Shown: one piece after another, positions 26,381 through 35,173 of the stretch
Position numbering within the stretch: position 1 is the stretch's first letter
Layout of the letters: each line of letters opens with the position of its first letter
Source: Nesterenkonia haasae
GTDB taxonomy: Bacteria; Actinomycetota; Actinomycetes; Actinomycetales; Micrococcaceae
Assembly: GCF_010119385.1 (NCBI RefSeq)
Contig: NZ_VFIE01000022.1
Location: 1 to 64,000 of the forward strand
Length of the DNA stretch: 64,000 nt
Direction of reading: 5' to 3'
Notes under the pieces: generated by a model
Databases searched by the model: none
What the model was told of the DNA's origin: nothing
Seen by the model: the letters and a program-made list of their open reading frames with translations, nothing else
Translations under genes and position numbers: made by a program

Positions 26381-28204
26381 TTACTCCTCTTCGTCCCACT
26401 CGGGGGTCATATTGCGTGCGACTTGGATATCGCTGTTGGAGACCCCTGCAGGCACCATGGGCCAGACCATAGAGTCGCGGGAGACGACGAAGTCGATCAC
26501 CACGGGACGGTCGTTGACCTCCAAAGCCTGGGCAATGACCGAGTCGATGTCCTCGTCGCGTTCGCAGCGGAGCCCAACGCAGCCGTACGCCTCGGCCAGT
26601 TTCAGGAAGTCAGGAATACGCACGACCGATTCGCCGGAAGGGTTAAGCGAGGTGTTGAGGTCGGTGTTGGAGTACCGGGACTCATAGAACAGTGTCTGCC
26701 ACTGGCGCACCATACCGAGGGATGAGTTGTTGATGACCGCGACCTTGATCGGGATGTTGTTGATGGCGCAGGTAGCCAGCTCTTGGTTGGTCATTTGGAA
26801 ACAACCATCGCCGTCAATGGCCCAGACTGTGCGCTCGGGGTTGCCGACTTGAGCTCCCATGGCTGCAGGCACGGAGTAGCCCATCGTGCCGAGACCTCCG
26901 GAGTTGAGCCATTGCCGTGGCCGCTCGTAGGCGACGAACTGGGCAGCCCACATCTGGTGCTGGCCGACCCCGGCCACGTAGACCGCCTCAGGGCCCGACG
27001 CCTGGCTGATCTTCTGGATGACCTTCTGTGGAGCGATCGCGCCGTCCTCTGGCGTCGTCCACCCCAAGGGGTATGTCTCCACCAGGCGACTCAGTCGTTG
27101 CCACCAGGGCCCGAGGTCCGGGCGGTGGTGCTTAGCGAAGGTTTCCTCCACAGCGTTTTTCAGTTCGGGGATGATCTCCTTGAGAGACCCCACGATCGGG
27201 ACGTCTGCGTGCCGGTTCTTGGATATCTCCGCCGGGTCTATATCGGCATGGATGACTTTGGCTTCGGGGGCAAAAGAGTCCAGTTGTCCGGTCACCCGGT
27301 CGTCGAATCGAGCTCCGAGGGTGATCAGAAGATCCGACTGCTGCAACGCTGCGACTGCGGAGACTGTCCCATGCATCCCCGGCATACCGACGTTGTTCGG
27401 ATGACTGTCCGGGAAGGCACCGCGTGCCATGAGCGTGGTGACCACAGGGGCCCCCACAGCTTCGGCCAGTTCAGCGAACTCAGCGCAGGCCTCTGCCTTG
27501 ATGACGCCGCCGCCGAGGTAGAAGGTGGGGCGTTGGCTCGCGGCGATGAGCTTGGCTGCCTCACGCACCTGCCGCGCGTGGCCTCGCGTGACGGGCTTGT
27601 ACCCGTTCAGTCCCATTTTCGGGGGCCAGGAGAAGGTGGTCTTCGCAGCCTGGGCGGATTTGGTGATGTCGACCAAGACGGGACCTGGACGTCCCGAGGA
27701 AGCGATATGGAAGGCCTCGGCGATCACCCGTGGTATTTCATCCGGATCGGTCACCAAATAGGTGTGCTTTGTGATGGGTGTCGCGATGCCGACGATGTCA
27801 GCTTCCTGGAATGCATCGGTTCCGATGACCGAGGCATTGACTTGGCCGGTGATGGCGACCATGGGCACAGAGTCCATATGGGCATCGGCCAGCGGAGTCA
27901 CAAGGTTGGTGGCCCCTGGCCCAGAGGTGGCGAAGCAGACTCCGACTTCTCCGGTAGCCATAGCGTAACCCTGTGCCGCGTGTCCGGCACCCTGCTCGTG
28001 ACGCACCAGGATGTGGTTGAGCTTCTCCGAATCCATGAGCGGGTCGTAGGTGGGGAGGATGGCTCCTCCGGGGATGCCGAACACGTCGGTGACGCCGAGT
28101 TCTTCGAGGCTGCGGATGATGGCCTGGCTGCCGGTAACAGTCTCGGGCGCGACGCTGCCCCCGGGTCCGTAGAGCCGGTGGTCGGCTGTTGTGGTTGTTA
28201 ACAT
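26381..28204 (-). CDS. ilvB: Acetolactate synthase large catalytic subunit
   Basis: IlvB condenses pyruvate with pyruvate or 2-ketobutyrate, using thiamine pyrophosphate, Mg and FAD. The 607-residue protein shows the N-terminal [15 protein letters not shown] and the catalytic Glu in [16 protein letters not shown] (about residue 71), then a central FAD/linker domain. The C-terminal TPP-binding signature starts [20 protein letters not shown] and ends VINNSSLGM. It begins directly after an attenuator leader (28244-28384) and is first in ilvBNC. Confidence 0.97.
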   Translation of the reverse strand: MLTTTTADHRLYGPGGSVAPETVTGSQAIIRSLEELGVTDVFGIPGGAILPTYDPLMDSEKLNHILVRHEQGAGHAAQGYAMATGEVGVCFATSGPGATNLVTPLADAHMDSVPMVAITGQVNASVIGTDAFQEADIVGIATPITKHTYLVTDPDEIPRVIAEAFHIASSGRPGPVLVDITKSAQAAKTTFSWPPKMGLNGYKPVTRGHARQVREAAKLIAASQRPTFYLGGGVIKAEACAEFAELAEAVGAPVVTTLMARGAFPDSHPNNVGMPGMHGTVSAVAALQQSDLLITLGARFDDRVTGQLDSFAPEAKVIHADIDPAEISKNRHADVPIVGSLKEIIPELKNAVEETFAKHHRPDLGPWWQRLSRLVETYPLGWTTPEDGAIAPQKVIQKISQASGPEAVYVAGVGQHQMWAAQFVAYERPRQWLNSGGLGTMGYSVPAAMGAQVGNPERTVWAIDGDGCFQMTNQELATCAINNIPIKVAVINNSSLGMVRQWQTLFYESRYSNTDLNTSLNPSGESVVRIPDFLKLAEAYGCVGLRCERDEDIDSVIAQALEVNDRPVVIDFVVSRDSMVWPMVPAGVSNSDIQVARNMTPEWDEEE

Positions 28205-28243
28205 AGTCCCTGTCCAATCCCTATCTGCCCCGACACAGACGAA

Positions 28244-28288
28244 ACCCCGGCGATGCGGAGTCCCTGTACGGGGCCCTCGTGCCGGGGT
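28244..28288 (-). terminator. Attenuator terminator upstream of ilvB
   Basis: On the minus strand ACCCCGGC and GCCGGGGT form an 8-bp outer stem with a smaller inner stem between them, followed by TTCGTCTGT. The 5' arm is also complementary to GCCGGGG inside the leader reading frame (28332-28338), so two alternative structures compete. This is the expected arrangement for ribosome-mediated attenuation. Confidence 0.65.
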
Positions 28289-28327
28289 GATCGATCGGTT
28301 CGCGTCAGTTCTAGATCAGCAGACCGT

Positions 28328-28384
28328 TCATGCCCCGGCGGGGGCAATGACGGGTACTACTACTAGTCCTAGCATCTGGCGCAT
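28328..28384 (-). CDS. ilvB leader peptide (attenuation)
   Basis: An 18-codon frame reads MRQMLGLVVVPVIAPAGA and stops. It has two Leu, four Val and one Ile, with Leu-Gly-Leu-Val-Val-Val in a row. The run uses CTA and GTA, rare codons in GC-rich genomes, so it should be sensitive to charged tRNA supply. Codons 14-18 lie within the hairpin TGCCCC-CGCC-GGGGCA, whose right arm can pair with the terminator. A stalled ribosome would free that arm and prevent termination. The start lies about where transcription should begin, suggesting a leaderless mRNA. Confidence 0.75.
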   Translation of the reverse strand: MRQMLGLVVVPVIAPAGA

Positions 28385-28419
28385 GGTCCTATACTTTCGC
28401 CCGGCGTCAGCTACGTCAA
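28385..28419 (-). promoter_or_regulatory. Candidate ilvB leader promoter
   Basis: TTGACG (28414-28419) and AAGTAT (28391-28396) are 17 bases apart on the minus strand, with the overlapping TATAGG as an alternative -10. Seven bases past AAGTAT is the A of the leader ATG at 28384, so the mRNA may begin at the start codon. Confidence 0.5.
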
Positions 28420-28490
28420 TACCTGGTGTGTACGTCTCATTATTCGGACACGTAGGGCTCTGCATCAGTGTCGCCTCTGCCGTGATCCGG

Positions 28491-29630
28491 TCATCGGGTC
28501 TGGCGCTGCTGGGCGAGAAGACTCAGTGCGCTCATGAGCGACTTGTCATCGGCACCGTGTCGATGAGGATCGATCTGGCTGGCGCGGTCGGCTATACGCT
28601 GCCCTAGACCCGCAGTGTCAGATCCCATATCCGGGCCGGCGAAGGCTGGAAGCTCCGCCAGGACAGATGCGACCGCAGCTTCCAGGGTCAGGGCTGCTTG
28701 ACGTTCTCCCAGACCAGCCAGGCACAGTGCCGCCGAGAGGGTCGCCGCAGCGGGGTTGGCCCACCCCTTGCCCGCGATATCCGGAGCGGATCCGTGCACC
28801 GGTTCGTACATACTTGGAGCAGAACCTTTCGGGTTGTAGTTTGCGCCGGCAGCCAATCCCAATCCGCCCTGCACGGTGGCCCCAAGGTCACTGATGATGT
28901 CTCCGAATAAGTTGTCTGTCACGACCACATCGAAGCGTCCTGGGTTCAGCGGCAGATGCTGACACATCGCGTCAGCATGTACATAGTCATGCTCGACGTC
29001 GGGATACCGCGATGCGACCTGGTCCACAGTGTCCTGCCACAGCCGGCCAGCGTGGACGAGAATGTTCGTCTTGTGACAGAGGGTCACCCGGCCACGCCGG
29101 GCCCGCGCCAGCTCAAAGGCGAACTCCACAGCGTCAGCGGTGGCCGCGGCAGTCGAGATCGAGTTCTGAATGGCGACAGCGTTGTCGGAACCGGTGTGGG
29201 AGAGGGAACCGCCTCCGGTGTACAGGCCTTCCGTATTCTCCCGAATGACCACTAAGTCGCAGTTCTCTGGGGTCACTCCTCGGACAGGGCTTTCGACTCC
29301 CGGATAGAGGCGCACTGGACGGATGTTGACAGATTGCGCGAACGCAACCCGTAGGGCGACGATCAGCCCGCGCTCAAGGACCCCGGGTGCTACTCGCGGA
29401 TCACCCACAGCCCCGAGGAGTATGGCGTCATGGCCCCGGAGTGCTGAGATCGTCTCCTCGTCGACCACCACGCCGGTGCGCAGGTAGCGCTCAGCTCCCA
29501 AGTCGAAGTCCGTGGTGTCCACTGCGAAGTCATAGCGTTCAGCCACCGCCTGCACTCCGGCCAACGCTGCCTGAGTGACATCAGGACCAATACCGTCTCC
29601 GCCCACTACAGCCAGGGTATGTGTGCTCAT
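28491..29630 (-). CDS. Isopropylmalate/isocitrate dehydrogenase-family protein (second LeuB-like enzyme)
   Basis: A 379-residue beta-decarboxylating dehydrogenase: [16 protein letters not shown], then [62 protein letters not shown] and [20 protein letters not shown]. It differs from the leuB at 20389-21462 at the substrate helix and is a separate lineage. IPMDH, tartrate/malate and homoisocitrate dehydrogenases share these motifs, so the substrate is open. It is divergent from the aldehyde dehydrogenase operon, suggesting a catabolic role rather than duplicate leucine synthesis. The Met at 29630 has GGAGG upstream; an earlier Met at 29657 is possible. Confidence 0.85.
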   Translation of the reverse strand: MSTHTLAVVGGDGIGPDVTQAALAGVQAVAERYDFAVDTTDFDLGAERYLRTGVVVDEETISALRGHDAILLGAVGDPRVAPGVLERGLIVALRVAFAQSVNIRPVRLYPGVESPVRGVTPENCDLVVIRENTEGLYTGGGSLSHTGSDNAVAIQNSISTAAATADAVEFAFELARARRGRVTLCHKTNILVHAGRLWQDTVDQVASRYPDVEHDYVHADAMCQHLPLNPGRFDVVVTDNLFGDIISDLGATVQGGLGLAAGANYNPKGSAPSMYEPVHGSAPDIAGKGWANPAAATLSAALCLAGLGERQAALTLEAAVASVLAELPAFAGPDMGSDTAGLGQRIADRASQIDPHRHGADDKSLMSALSLLAQQRQTR

Positions 29631-29723
29631 TTGCTTCTTTACCTCCACAATTCTCATCTGCCCAGGCTGCGGCAGTGCTACTCATAACGGTGACTTGACC
29701 TATCACTGAGATCTGGAACACAC

Positions 29724-29752
29724 TATAACTGTCTCAGTACTGGTCTGACCAG
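29724..29752 (+). promoter_or_regulatory. Promoter and FadR-like operator of the catabolic operon
   Basis: A -10-like TATAAC lies at 29724-29729. Just beyond the expected start site is the perfect palindrome CTGGTC-T-GACCAG (29740-29752). It matches the TGGTC/GACCA type bound by FadR-subfamily GntR regulators, and such a regulator is the last gene of this operon. A related site lies upstream of the amidase gene (32085-32101). Confidence 0.65.
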
Positions 29753-29798
29753 CATACGAGGACCGCCACTGACCTCCAGGCGAAAGGGACCTGTACAG

Positions 29799-31262
29799 AT
29801 GAGTCACCACCGCGAATTTCTCATGCCCCCAATCCCCGAGGGCTTGCCAATAGGCCCGGGGTGGGTGACAGACCTGCCGACCTCGGCAGTGACCTTTCCC
29901 TACGACGGTTCAGTCGTGTCCTACGCCCCGGTGGGTCAGCCAGAGCATGCAAGGCAAGCACTCTCGGCTGGCGCTGACGCCGTGAGGTCCGTCGGTAAGC
30001 TCATCTCGGAGACCCGGCGAGCGATCCTGCTGGAGGTCCACGCGGCGCTGCGCCGTCACTCCGATGAGTTCGTCGAACTCCTGATCGCCGAGACTGGCAA
30101 AGTGCGGCGGGACTGCGAGGTGGAGATATCCCGAACCTTGTTTACCTGGTCAGCAGCTGCTGAGGAGGTCGGGCACATTCACGGTGAGACGGTTCCTCTT
30201 GATATGCAGGCCTCAGGGGCAGGTATGTTCGGGTTCTGGACTCGCAAGCCGATCGGTCTGGTTGTGGGGATTGCGGGTTATAACGCACCGCTCCTGTTGG
30301 CCAGTCACAAGATCGCCCCCTCTATTGCCGCCGGATGCCCGGTCATCTGCAAGCCTGCCCCGGCGACCCCGCTGACAACCCTGTGGCTCGCGGCTCTGGT
30401 CCGCGAAGCCGCATCCGCACATGAAGCCCCCCAAGAGATCATCCAGGTGGTCACGGGAGACGCCGAAGTGGGGAGCACATTGGTCCAAGACCCGCGTGTT
30501 GCCGCCGTGTCGTTCACCGGCTCCGACGCCGTGGGCCATCAGATCGCCCGCGACGCTGCACCGCGAAAGACGCTCCTGGAGTTGGGCTCCAATACGGCGC
30601 TGATCGTCGATTCTGACGCCGACATTGCCAAGGCAGCCGATGCGGTCGTGCGGGGTGGTTACTATTTCAACGGGCAAGCCTGTATCGCAGTGCAGCGAGT
30701 GCTTGTCTGCGAGTCGGTCCGCGATGAGTTCTTGGCCGAGCTCACGCCGAGAGTCGATGACCTGCGTATGGGTGACCCGCGAGATGCCGAGACCCAGGTG
30801 GCACCGCTGATCAATGAAGCATCGACAGAGCGCGTCGTGAACTGGATCGAAAAAGCCCAGCAGGAAGGCGCACAAATCCTGCGCGGCGGTGCCGTTGAGG
30901 GACGCACTGTGGAGCCCACGGTTTTGGTTGATGTGCCAGAGACAGAGGCAGCGTGGTGCGAAGAGATTTTCGCTCCGGTGGTGGCCGTACGATCAGTTCC
31001 GGATCTGGATGCCGCGCTGAAAGCCGTCAATCGTTCCCGATACGGGCTCCACGCAAGTATCTTCACCCGCTCACTGAGCAATGCCTTCAGGGCAATCGAA
31101 GAACTCGAAGTCGGCGGCGTCGTCGTCAATGAAGTTCCAGGCTTCCGGTCCGACATCATGCCGTACGGCGGAGTCAAAGATTCCGGCGTTGGCCGCGAAG
31201 GCCCCCGGTTCGCCATTGAAGAACTGACAGTCACCCGAATGGCCATCATCCGGCCGGAATAA
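29799..31262 (+). CDS. NAD(P)-dependent aldehyde dehydrogenase
   Basis: Aldehyde dehydrogenases oxidise aldehydes to carboxylic acids. The 487-residue protein has the cofactor region ASHKIAPSIAAGCPVICKPAPATP, FTGSDAVGHQIARDA, the general base Glu in LLELGSNTALIV, the nucleophile Cys in YFNGQACIAVQRV (about residue 292), and the C-terminal EEIFAPVVAVR. It resembles the GapN/lactaldehyde and succinate-semialdehyde dehydrogenase subgroups; the aldehyde is unknown. It leads the operon and is 15 bases from the SDR gene, a likely enzyme pair for alcohol to aldehyde to acid. Confidence 0.9.
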   Translation: MSHHREFLMPPIPEGLPIGPGWVTDLPTSAVTFPYDGSVVSYAPVGQPEHARQALSAGADAVRSVGKLISETRRAILLEVHAALRRHSDEFVELLIAETGKVRRDCEVEISRTLFTWSAAAEEVGHIHGETVPLDMQASGAGMFGFWTRKPIGLVVGIAGYNAPLLLASHKIAPSIAAGCPVICKPAPATPLTTLWLAALVREAASAHEAPQEIIQVVTGDAEVGSTLVQDPRVAAVSFTGSDAVGHQIARDAAPRKTLLELGSNTALIVDSDADIAKAADAVVRGGYYFNGQACIAVQRVLVCESVRDEFLAELTPRVDDLRMGDPRDAETQVAPLINEASTERVVNWIEKAQQEGAQILRGGAVEGRTVEPTVLVDVPETEAAWCEEIFAPVVAVRSVPDLDAALKAVNRSRYGLHASIFTRSLSNAFRAIEELEVGGVVVNEVPGFRSDIMPYGGVKDSGVGREGPRFAIEELTVTRMAIIRPE

Positions 31263-31277
31263 GTACGAGGAACCACT

Positions 31278-32057
31278 ATGGACGAGACCAACACCTACAA
31301 AGACCTCTTTCGCCTGGACGGGCGAAGGGCACTGATCATTGGCGCCGGGGGCATCGGCAGTGAGGCCGCACTGGCTCTGGCAGCCCACGGCGCTCAGATC
31401 ACCTGCGCAGACCGGGACCCTTCCGTCGCGGAATCGACTGCCGCAGCAGTGAACGGGGAGTCGCTTGCGTTGGACATCACCAATCCCGAGGCCGTGCGCC
31501 AGGCTGCTGAAGATTTGCCAGATATGGATGTAGTAGTTCTCACCGCAGCGATGAACGTCCGGAAACGCATACTTGACTACTCGCCGGAAGAGTTCGATCG
31601 CGTCGTCAACCTCAACCTCAAGGGGACCTTCGCGGTCATCAAGTACTTCGGAGAGCAGATGGTCAATCGAGAAAAGGGCAGTGTCATCGTCTTCTCATCG
31701 ATCCGTGACCAAGTCGTGGAACCGGGTCAATCTGTCTATGCCGCCACAAAAGCGGGTGCGGTTCAGCTGGTGAAAACGGCGGCTGTGGAGTTCGGAGAAG
31801 TCGGCGTCAGAGTCAACGCTATCTCGCCAGGCATCGTGGAGACTGCGCTGACGGACCAGATCAAATCCGATCCTGAGTGGTATAGGGCCTACGCGACGAA
31901 GAACGCGCTGGGACGCTGGTCGGTACCCTCAGAACTCGCCGGCGCGGTCGTCTATCTCGCCTCTGATGCGGCAAGTTATGTCACCGGCACCACATTGCGG
32001 GTCGACGGCGGGTGGACGTCAGTGGACGGCCGATTCACTCCCCCCACAGAATCGTGA
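31278..32057 (+). CDS. Short-chain dehydrogenase/reductase (SDR)
   Basis: The 259-residue classical SDR has the nucleotide-binding GAGGIGSEAALALA (about residues 17-30), an aspartate (CADRD) after strand two that favours NAD, VVVLTAAMN in place of NNAG, catalytic Ser in VFSSIRDQ and Tyr-Lys in YAATKAGAV, and a typical C-terminal TLRVDGGW. Such enzymes oxidise secondary alcohols or reduce ketones. It follows the aldehyde dehydrogenase by 15 bases and precedes a second promoter region with a FadR-like site. Confidence 0.88.
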   Translation: MDETNTYKDLFRLDGRRALIIGAGGIGSEAALALAAHGAQITCADRDPSVAESTAAAVNGESLALDITNPEAVRQAAEDLPDMDVVVLTAAMNVRKRILDYSPEEFDRVVNLNLKGTFAVIKYFGEQMVNREKGSVIVFSSIRDQVVEPGQSVYAATKAGAVQLVKTAAVEFGEVGVRVNAISPGIVETALTDQIKSDPEWYRAYATKNALGRWSVPSELAGAVVYLASDAASYVTGTTLRVDGGWTSVDGRFTPPTES

Positions 32058-32084
32058 AACACCGGTGACACACAGCCTGTGGTC

Positions 32085-32110
32085 TACTGGCCAGACCAGT
32101 ACGTTATACT
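32085..32110 (+). promoter_or_regulatory. Internal promoter with second FadR-like operator, upstream of the amidase
   Basis: TACTGGCCAGACCAGTA (32085-32101) is an inverted repeat whose outer arms TACTGG/CCAGTA are perfect. It shares the TACTGG core and GACCAG arm with the site at 29740-29752. A -10-like TATACT follows at 32105-32110, so a bound repressor would cover the promoter. Confidence 0.6.
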
Positions 32111-32156
32111 CAATTGTGATTCAGAGCACACCATTTCTAGCTGACGGGGTCGATAC

Positions 32157-33593
32157 ATGGAGTCACCAGCCACACCGCAATTAGCCGATCTGGACGCCGC
32201 GCAGTTGAGTGCCGCCTATGCCGCCGGAGACGCCAATCCCGTAGACGTCGTGACCGCGTGCCTGCAGAGAATGGACGCGTACGAGCCGGCGCTTCGTGCC
32301 ATGGCTGAGAGATTCGATCATCAGGCCCTAGCTGCAGCAGAGTCTTCCCGGCGCAGATGGGAGCGTGGCGAACCCCTCGGCGTACTCGACGGAGTTCCCT
32401 TCACGCTGAAGGAGAACCAGCAGGTGGCCGGTTACCCCACCATACTCGGTTCGGCATCAACGGAGCCGGTCCCGGCTGAGCACAATGCACCCGTAGCGGA
32501 CCAGGCCCTGGCCGCAGGTGCCTGCCTCCTGGGACGCACCACGATGTCAGAACTTGGAATGCTGTCCTCTGGCATTTCCTCCGCGCATCCGATCACTCGC
32601 AACCCGTGGAACCCCGAGTGGAGCCCGGGCGGCTCTTCAGGAGGAGCTGGTGCCGCATCGGCAGCCGGCTACGCTCCGATCAACCTCGGCTCAGACATCG
32701 GCGGCTCCATCCGCCTGCCGGCCTCATGGTGCGGCGTGGCGGGCTTTAAGCCCACATACGGCAGGATCAGCGTCGATCCGCCATACCCAGGGCGCACCAT
32801 CGGACCCATGGGACGCTCAGTGGCTGACGTGGCTCGTTCCATGAGTGTTCTGACGGGGACGCATTCGGCTGATCCATGGTCTCTGCCCAAGGACGCTACG
32901 GACTGGTCTGATCTCAGCATCAACCCTGCTGGCCTCAGAGTGGGCGTGCTGCTCGACGTGGGGGACGGCACGGCAGTTGATCCCGAAGTTGCTTCCGTGA
33001 TCCGTCAAGCCGCGGAGACCTTTGCCGCTGCAGGTGCCGAGGTCATAGAAATGCCGCCCTATCTCGCGCCCGGTACGGTGAGCCTGATCGACAGGTTCTG
33101 GCGAGCCAGCCACTGGCGGAAGTACACCGCGCTCAGCCCAGAGCGGCAGGCGAAAGTACTGCCCTTCATCGCGGAATGGTGCCGAGGCGCGTCAAGGATC
33201 ACAGCCGAAGAGGCGCTTGCCGCCCACGACGCTCAGATTGACCTGGGACGCAAAGTCCTCAGCGCGACCGAACGCTTCGACGTTGTCCTCTCCCCCGTAT
33301 CTCCCGGACCCGCGTTCCCTGCGGAGTGGCCGATGCCGTCGAATAACGTGGAGTCGGCAATGTCCCATATCCACTTTTGTGTGGGATATAACTTCTCCGG
33401 TATGCCTGCAATCAGCGTCAATGGTGGGTTTACCACTGCAGGGAGCCCAGTCGGTGTGCAGATCGCAGCGCGCCGGTATCAAGACCGCACCGCGCTGGCT
33501 GCAGCAGCATTCTTTGAATCCGAGCGTCCCGATGACGCCTCACAACCCTGGCCGCGACTTGACCTCGTAGACCACCGCACACCCGCACGATGA
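32157..33593 (+). CDS. Amidase-signature family hydrolase
   Basis: This 478-residue protein belongs to the amidase signature family, which hydrolyses amides and relatives with a Ser-cisSer-Lys triad. The Lys lies in GVPFTLKENQQVAGY (about residue 85), and the Gly/Ser-rich stretch SPGGSSGGAGAASAAG is followed by LGSDIGGSIRLPASWCG with the nucleophile Ser. No signal peptide is present, so it acts inside the cell on imported substrate. It could also be a GatA paralogue, but the catabolic neighbours and lack of gatB/gatC argue against that. Its stop overlaps the extended frame of the solute-binding protein. Confidence 0.9.
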   Translation: MESPATPQLADLDAAQLSAAYAAGDANPVDVVTACLQRMDAYEPALRAMAERFDHQALAAAESSRRRWERGEPLGVLDGVPFTLKENQQVAGYPTILGSASTEPVPAEHNAPVADQALAAGACLLGRTTMSELGMLSSGISSAHPITRNPWNPEWSPGGSSGGAGAASAAGYAPINLGSDIGGSIRLPASWCGVAGFKPTYGRISVDPPYPGRTIGPMGRSVADVARSMSVLTGTHSADPWSLPKDATDWSDLSINPAGLRVGVLLDVGDGTAVDPEVASVIRQAAETFAAAGAEVIEMPPYLAPGTVSLIDRFWRASHWRKYTALSPERQAKVLPFIAEWCRGASRITAEEALAAHDAQIDLGRKVLSATERFDVVLSPVSPGPAFPAEWPMPSNNVESAMSHIHFCVGYNFSGMPAISVNGGFTTAGSPVGVQIAARRYQDRTALAAAAFFESERPDDASQPWPRLDLVDHRTPAR

Positions 33594-33607
33594 GAGGGAA
33601 GAAAACC

Positions 33608-35152
33608 ATGAAGAGATTGGTTCGATCCGGCACACAACTGACAGCGTGTTTAGCCATCGGCGCTCTGGCACTTACAGGGTGTGGGGCTGGAGGCGATGAC
33701 TCCGAAGATGGCGAAGGGACTGACACCAGCGGCAATGGCGCAGCCCAGGACGCGAGTGTCAGCATCGGCATGTTCGCTGTGCCAGCCAACCTGGACTTCA
33801 CCACCACCGGTGGCGCAGCAGTATTCGAGGCCCTGCTGTACAACGTCTACGAGGGATTGGTGCGTCTCGATGCTGACGGAGAGGTTCAGCCCCTCCTCGC
33901 AGAATCCTGGGAAGTCAGCGACGATGGACAGGAGTTCACTTTTCAGCTTCGGGAAGACGCCACCTTCCACGACGGCACGGAGTTTAACGCTGAAGTCGTG
34001 AAGTTCTCCTTGGAACGACTCGACGAATGGTCGGCCAACACTCCGGAAGCTCTCGCAGCCATCGAATCCGTGGAAATCGTGGACGACTACGAGGTGACCG
34101 TGGTGCTCTCCGAGCCGGACTACAACGCACTCTTCTGGCTCGCGGGCCCACTGGGTGCCATGTTCGCACCAGACAGCGTTGATGACCTGGCCAACGACGC
34201 CAATGGCACCGGTCCTTTCGAGTTCGTCACGTACGAGAACGCCGTGCGCATGGAGTTTGCACGCAATGACGACTACTGGGGAGAGCCTGCCGGAGTAGCA
34301 GGTATAGAGCTGGTGTATTACGAGGACGCTTCGGCAGCTGCCAACGCGATCCGTACCGGCGGTGTCGACGCTATCCTGCGCTCAGAAGCCTTCGATCAGT
34401 TCGAAACATTTGAGGCAGAAGAAGACATCGAGGTGCGCGTGGGCTCCAGCCAGGGCGTCGTGGTGATGTCGATGAATCAGGATAATGAGGCACTCGCGGA
34501 GGACGATGTCCGCGAAGCTATCCACCGAGCCATAGACAAAGAGGCGGTGCTGGCTGCAGCGACGGCCGGGTACGGGGAAGTTCTTGGCGGACCCAGTGTG
34601 CCGACCGATCCCTACTACATCGATTTCACGGACACCTACGAATACGACCCCGAGGCGGCCCAGGAGCTCCTTGACTCCACCGGAGTCGATGACATCTCAC
34701 TGACGTTCAATGTCCCCAACCGGGCGTACGCCGAAGCCTCCGCGCAGGTGATCCAGGACAATCTCGGGGAGATTGGCATCGATGTCACCCTCCAAACTCA
34801 GGAGTTTCCCGCAGTGTGGGTCGAGGAGAACATGGTCAATCAGGACTTCGACCTCGCTATCATCAACCATGTTGAACCCCGCAATATGAACAACTACGCG
34901 TACCCCGACTACTACTGGGGATACGACTCAGAGGATGCCCGGGATCTCTTTGATGAGGCTGCCGCGGCGACGGACGATGACGAATATGAGGCCAGCATGG
35001 AGGAACTCACCGAACTCATTGTCAGTGATACCCCAGGGGTTTGGCTCTACAACCCTCCCAACGTGGGACTTGCGACTGAAGGTGTCTCCGGGCTGCCCCT
35101 CAATGACCTCGGTGTGGGAATCGACCTCTCCGATGTCACTGTGTCCGAGTAG
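33608..35152 (+). CDS. ABC transporter substrate-binding lipoprotein (peptide/opine/nickel type)
   Basis: The 514-residue SBP_bac_5 family protein has a lipoprotein signal peptide: MKRLVRSG, a hydrophobic core, then the lipobox LTGC with the Cys about residue 24. An acidic Gly/Asp/Ser linker follows, then YEGLVRLDADGEVQPLLAESW and FQLREDATFHDGTEFNAEVVKFSLER, both typical of DppA/OppA relatives. The earlier ATG at 33590 is possible, but GAGAGGGA sits correctly before 33608. It delivers substrate to the two permeases downstream. The Glu/Asp-rich tail region suits cell-surface exposure; the ligand is unknown. Confidence 0.9.
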   Translation: MKRLVRSGTQLTACLAIGALALTGCGAGGDDSEDGEGTDTSGNGAAQDASVSIGMFAVPANLDFTTTGGAAVFEALLYNVYEGLVRLDADGEVQPLLAESWEVSDDGQEFTFQLREDATFHDGTEFNAEVVKFSLERLDEWSANTPEALAAIESVEIVDDYEVTVVLSEPDYNALFWLAGPLGAMFAPDSVDDLANDANGTGPFEFVTYENAVRMEFARNDDYWGEPAGVAGIELVYYEDASAAANAIRTGGVDAILRSEAFDQFETFEAEEDIEVRVGSSQGVVVMSMNQDNEALAEDDVREAIHRAIDKEAVLAAATAGYGEVLGGPSVPTDPYYIDFTDTYEYDPEAAQELLDSTGVDDISLTFNVPNRAYAEASAQVIQDNLGEIGIDVTLQTQEFPAVWVEENMVNQDFDLAIINHVEPRNMNNYAYPDYYWGYDSEDARDLFDEAAAATDDDEYEASMEELTELIVSDTPGVWLYNPPNVGLATEGVSGLPLNDLGVGIDLSDVTVSE

Positions 35153-35173
35153 CTCAGGCTTCTGAGGAGAACC

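Noticed and set aside
26783-28201. Long plus-strand open frame opposite ilvB (472 aa)
   Set aside because: It is a shadow of ilvB caused by GC-rich third positions; its translation has no recognisable family motif.
32157-33593. Amidase as the GatA subunit of Glu-tRNA(Gln) amidotransferase
   Set aside because: There is no gatB or gatC beside it, and it is embedded with a transporter and dehydrogenases under FadR-like sites, so a catabolic amidase fits better.
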